Shown: one piece after another, positions 63,033 to 64,000 of the stretch
Layout: the number at the start of each line of letters is the position of its first letter
Numbering within the stretch: the stretch's first letter is position 1
Origin: Tardiphaga sp. 709
Lineage (GTDB): Bacteria > Pseudomonadota > Alphaproteobacteria > Rhizobiales > Xanthobacteraceae
Direction of reading: 5' to 3'
Assembly: GCF_032401055.1 (NCBI RefSeq)
Contig: NZ_CP135529.1
Coordinates: 992,001-1,056,000 of the forward strand
Length of the DNA: 64,000 nucleotides
Position numbers and translations under genes: made by a program
The notes under the pieces: model-generated
Told to the model about the DNA's origin: nothing
Database searches by the model: none
The model's input: only the letters and a program-made list of their open reading frames with translations

Positions 63033-63131
63033 CGCAATCTCTCCCTGATATCCGTGAGGAGATCAGGATCGGACCAGCGGCATGAATGGAAACTGAATGC
63101 CCGCGGGAACTTACATATTCAGACGTCGAGA

Positions 63132-63839
63132 CTATCGAAAGCCGGCAGCGAGCCCGACCACCTGGCCATCGAGCCCGTTGAAGCCATGATATCCCCGCGC
63201 CTCACAGGGATCGCCGTCATTGCGACCGCCGCTCAGCCACGCCACGCGGGCGCGACCGGCCGACCATTTCACGAACGGATCGACGCCGGCCGGCGCGGTG
63301 ACTTTGCAGCCGTCATTGCGATGATGGATGACAAGCGTGCGCGGCAGCGCCGATAGCGATCCGATGATCGACATCACATTGCTGCCGCTGCCCGACTCCG
63401 CACTGAGAAAGCCCGAGGTCAGCACCAGCGCATCCGGCCGCGCACCGCGCGCAATGCCTTCGGCGGCACGTTGCGTCCCGCGGCTGGTCGCGACCACCGT
63501 CACCGGGCGCTTGATCGCAGCCATGTATTGCACCGCGCTGGACAGATCGGTCCCGGCGTCGACCACTAGCACTGCGAGACCCCGCGCGGCATAGGCGCTG
63601 CGGGTTCGCACGAGCTGATTGCCCTTCAGCCCGTTGATCTCGCCATGCTCGCCTGGATTGATGGCACCGCTGCCGCCCGGCATCAGGATCACGCTGGCGC
63701 GCGGCGCCTTCGGCCTGATCAAGACCGCCCGCGACCCGCCGACGCTGACCGTCTCGTCGGCCATCGCCGCGCTGCAGGTCACGCTAATGAGCGTCACGGC
63801 TGCGAGGACATGGTTGATCCAGATGCGGTGCTTGGTCAT
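63132..63839 (-). CDS. Exported alpha/beta hydrolase-like protein
   Basis: 235 residues from ATG 63839. Signal peptide at about 1-27 (ending SAAMADE). The alpha/beta core shows ASVILMPGGSGAIN, AARGLAVLVVDAGTDLS, the probable nucleophile in VTVVATSRGTQRAAE (G-x-S-x-G altered to A-x-S-x-G), VIHHRNDGC, and HGFNGLDGQV with the likely triad histidine. Two cysteines (DGCKV, GDPCEARG) may pair in the periplasm. Similar proteins are annotated as alpha/beta hydrolases in Bradyrhizobium; substrate unknown. The last 160 bases of the window after it show no gene. Confidence 0.85.
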   Translation of the reverse strand: MTKHRIWINHVLAAVTLISVTCSAAMADETVSVGGSRAVLIRPKAPRASVILMPGGSGAINPGEHGEINGLKGNQLVRTRSAYAARGLAVLVVDAGTDLSSAVQYMAAIKRPVTVVATSRGTQRAAEGIARGARPDALVLTSGFLSAESGSGSNVMSIIGSLSALPRTLVIHHRNDGCKVTAPAGVDPFVKWSAGRARVAWLSGGRNDGDPCEARGYHGFNGLDGQVVGLAAGFR

Positions 63840-64000
63840 GCGCGGCTCCGCCTGTTTTCCTGTCAGGGACGACTACTACAATATCGACGATGCCCGATGG
63901 CAAGCGATGGATACGTTCGCTCCGCATTCCGAAAGATGCAAGCGTTTCGCGGAAACGGATTAAGCGATGGCGGCGTAAAGGTGCCCTGTAGCCCGCATGA

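Overview
The window looks like a chromosomal segment of an alphaproteobacterium of the Bradyrhizobium / Rhodopseudomonas / Afipia / Tardiphaga group (Nitrobacteraceae). The case rests on high-GC coding DNA and on alphaproteobacterial marker genes: adjacent pleD and divK, mipZ, eipB, a DUF3572 gene overlapping a zinc-ribbon dinB, a phasin gene with PhaR-type operators, and clpA with an adjacent clpS. It also rests on several families of palindromic intergenic repeats typical of this group. The genus is inferred. No rRNA, tRNA, CRISPR array, prophage or intact insertion sequence was seen.

Layout. 1-7.2 kb: end of an unknown minus-strand gene, then topA, rnr, a DUF983 membrane protein, a NUDIX hydrolase and a small helical protein. 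7.2-11.5 kb: an SDR and a divergent LysR regulator sharing a palindrome, a flavin-dependent monooxygenase, a GNAT enzyme, and rpmG with a clear promoter and terminator. 11.7-13 kb: two unrecognised membrane-anchored proteins. 13-16.6 kb: pleD and divK (cell-cycle and c-di-GMP signalling) facing DUF3572-dinB. 16.6-22.1 kb: a CusBA-type Cu(I)/Ag(I) efflux operon with a Met/Cys-rich small protein and a FixH-like protein, but no outer-membrane channel. 22.1-25.4 kb: a NicX-like ring-cleavage dioxygenase, a divergent flavin reductase-MarR fusion, and an ABC substrate-binding protein, which suggests N-heteroaromatic or phenolic catabolism. 25.6-31.9 kb: malonyl-CoA decarboxylase, EipB, then a plus-strand run of RidA, GDPD, a DUF482 acyltransferase and a HIT protein, facing TrmO. 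31.9-36.7 kb: a Bug-type binding protein, AzlCD, a lytic transglycosylase with a SPOR-like tail, a GrdB-like protein and a PilZ protein. 36.7-39.8 kb: clpA and clpS. 40.2-44.3 kb: a Tad/vWA protein, a phasin, and a DacA-like carboxypeptidase with a SPOR domain. 44.4-49.3 kb: a J-domain membrane protein (frameshifted), a vWA protein, a lipase-like hydrolase, mipZ and panC. 49.3-50.2 kb: an 877-bp gene-free mosaic of repeats. 50.2-64 kb: a fused indolepyruvate:ferredoxin oxidoreductase, a KaiC-like double ATPase coupled to a one-domain response regulator, a formyltransferase-fold protein, an ArsR/NIPSNAP divergent pair with a strong operator palindrome, two further hydrolases, a secreted GDPD, a TRIC channel, and several small exported proteins.

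Most promising observations: (i) a KaiC-like protein with altered catalytic and phosphorylation positions, coupled to a lone REC protein with no KaiA, KaiB or kinase nearby; (ii) a flavin reductase-MarR fusion beside a NicX-like dioxygenase; (iii) three sites where adding one base restores a family-like C-terminus, two of them in C runs, which points to consensus errors or phase-variable tracts; (iv) operator palindromes at the ArsR, LysR and phasin promoters; (v) a Tat-exported protein with an Arg/Trp/His repeat tail; (vi) the repeat mosaic at 49.3-50.2 kb.
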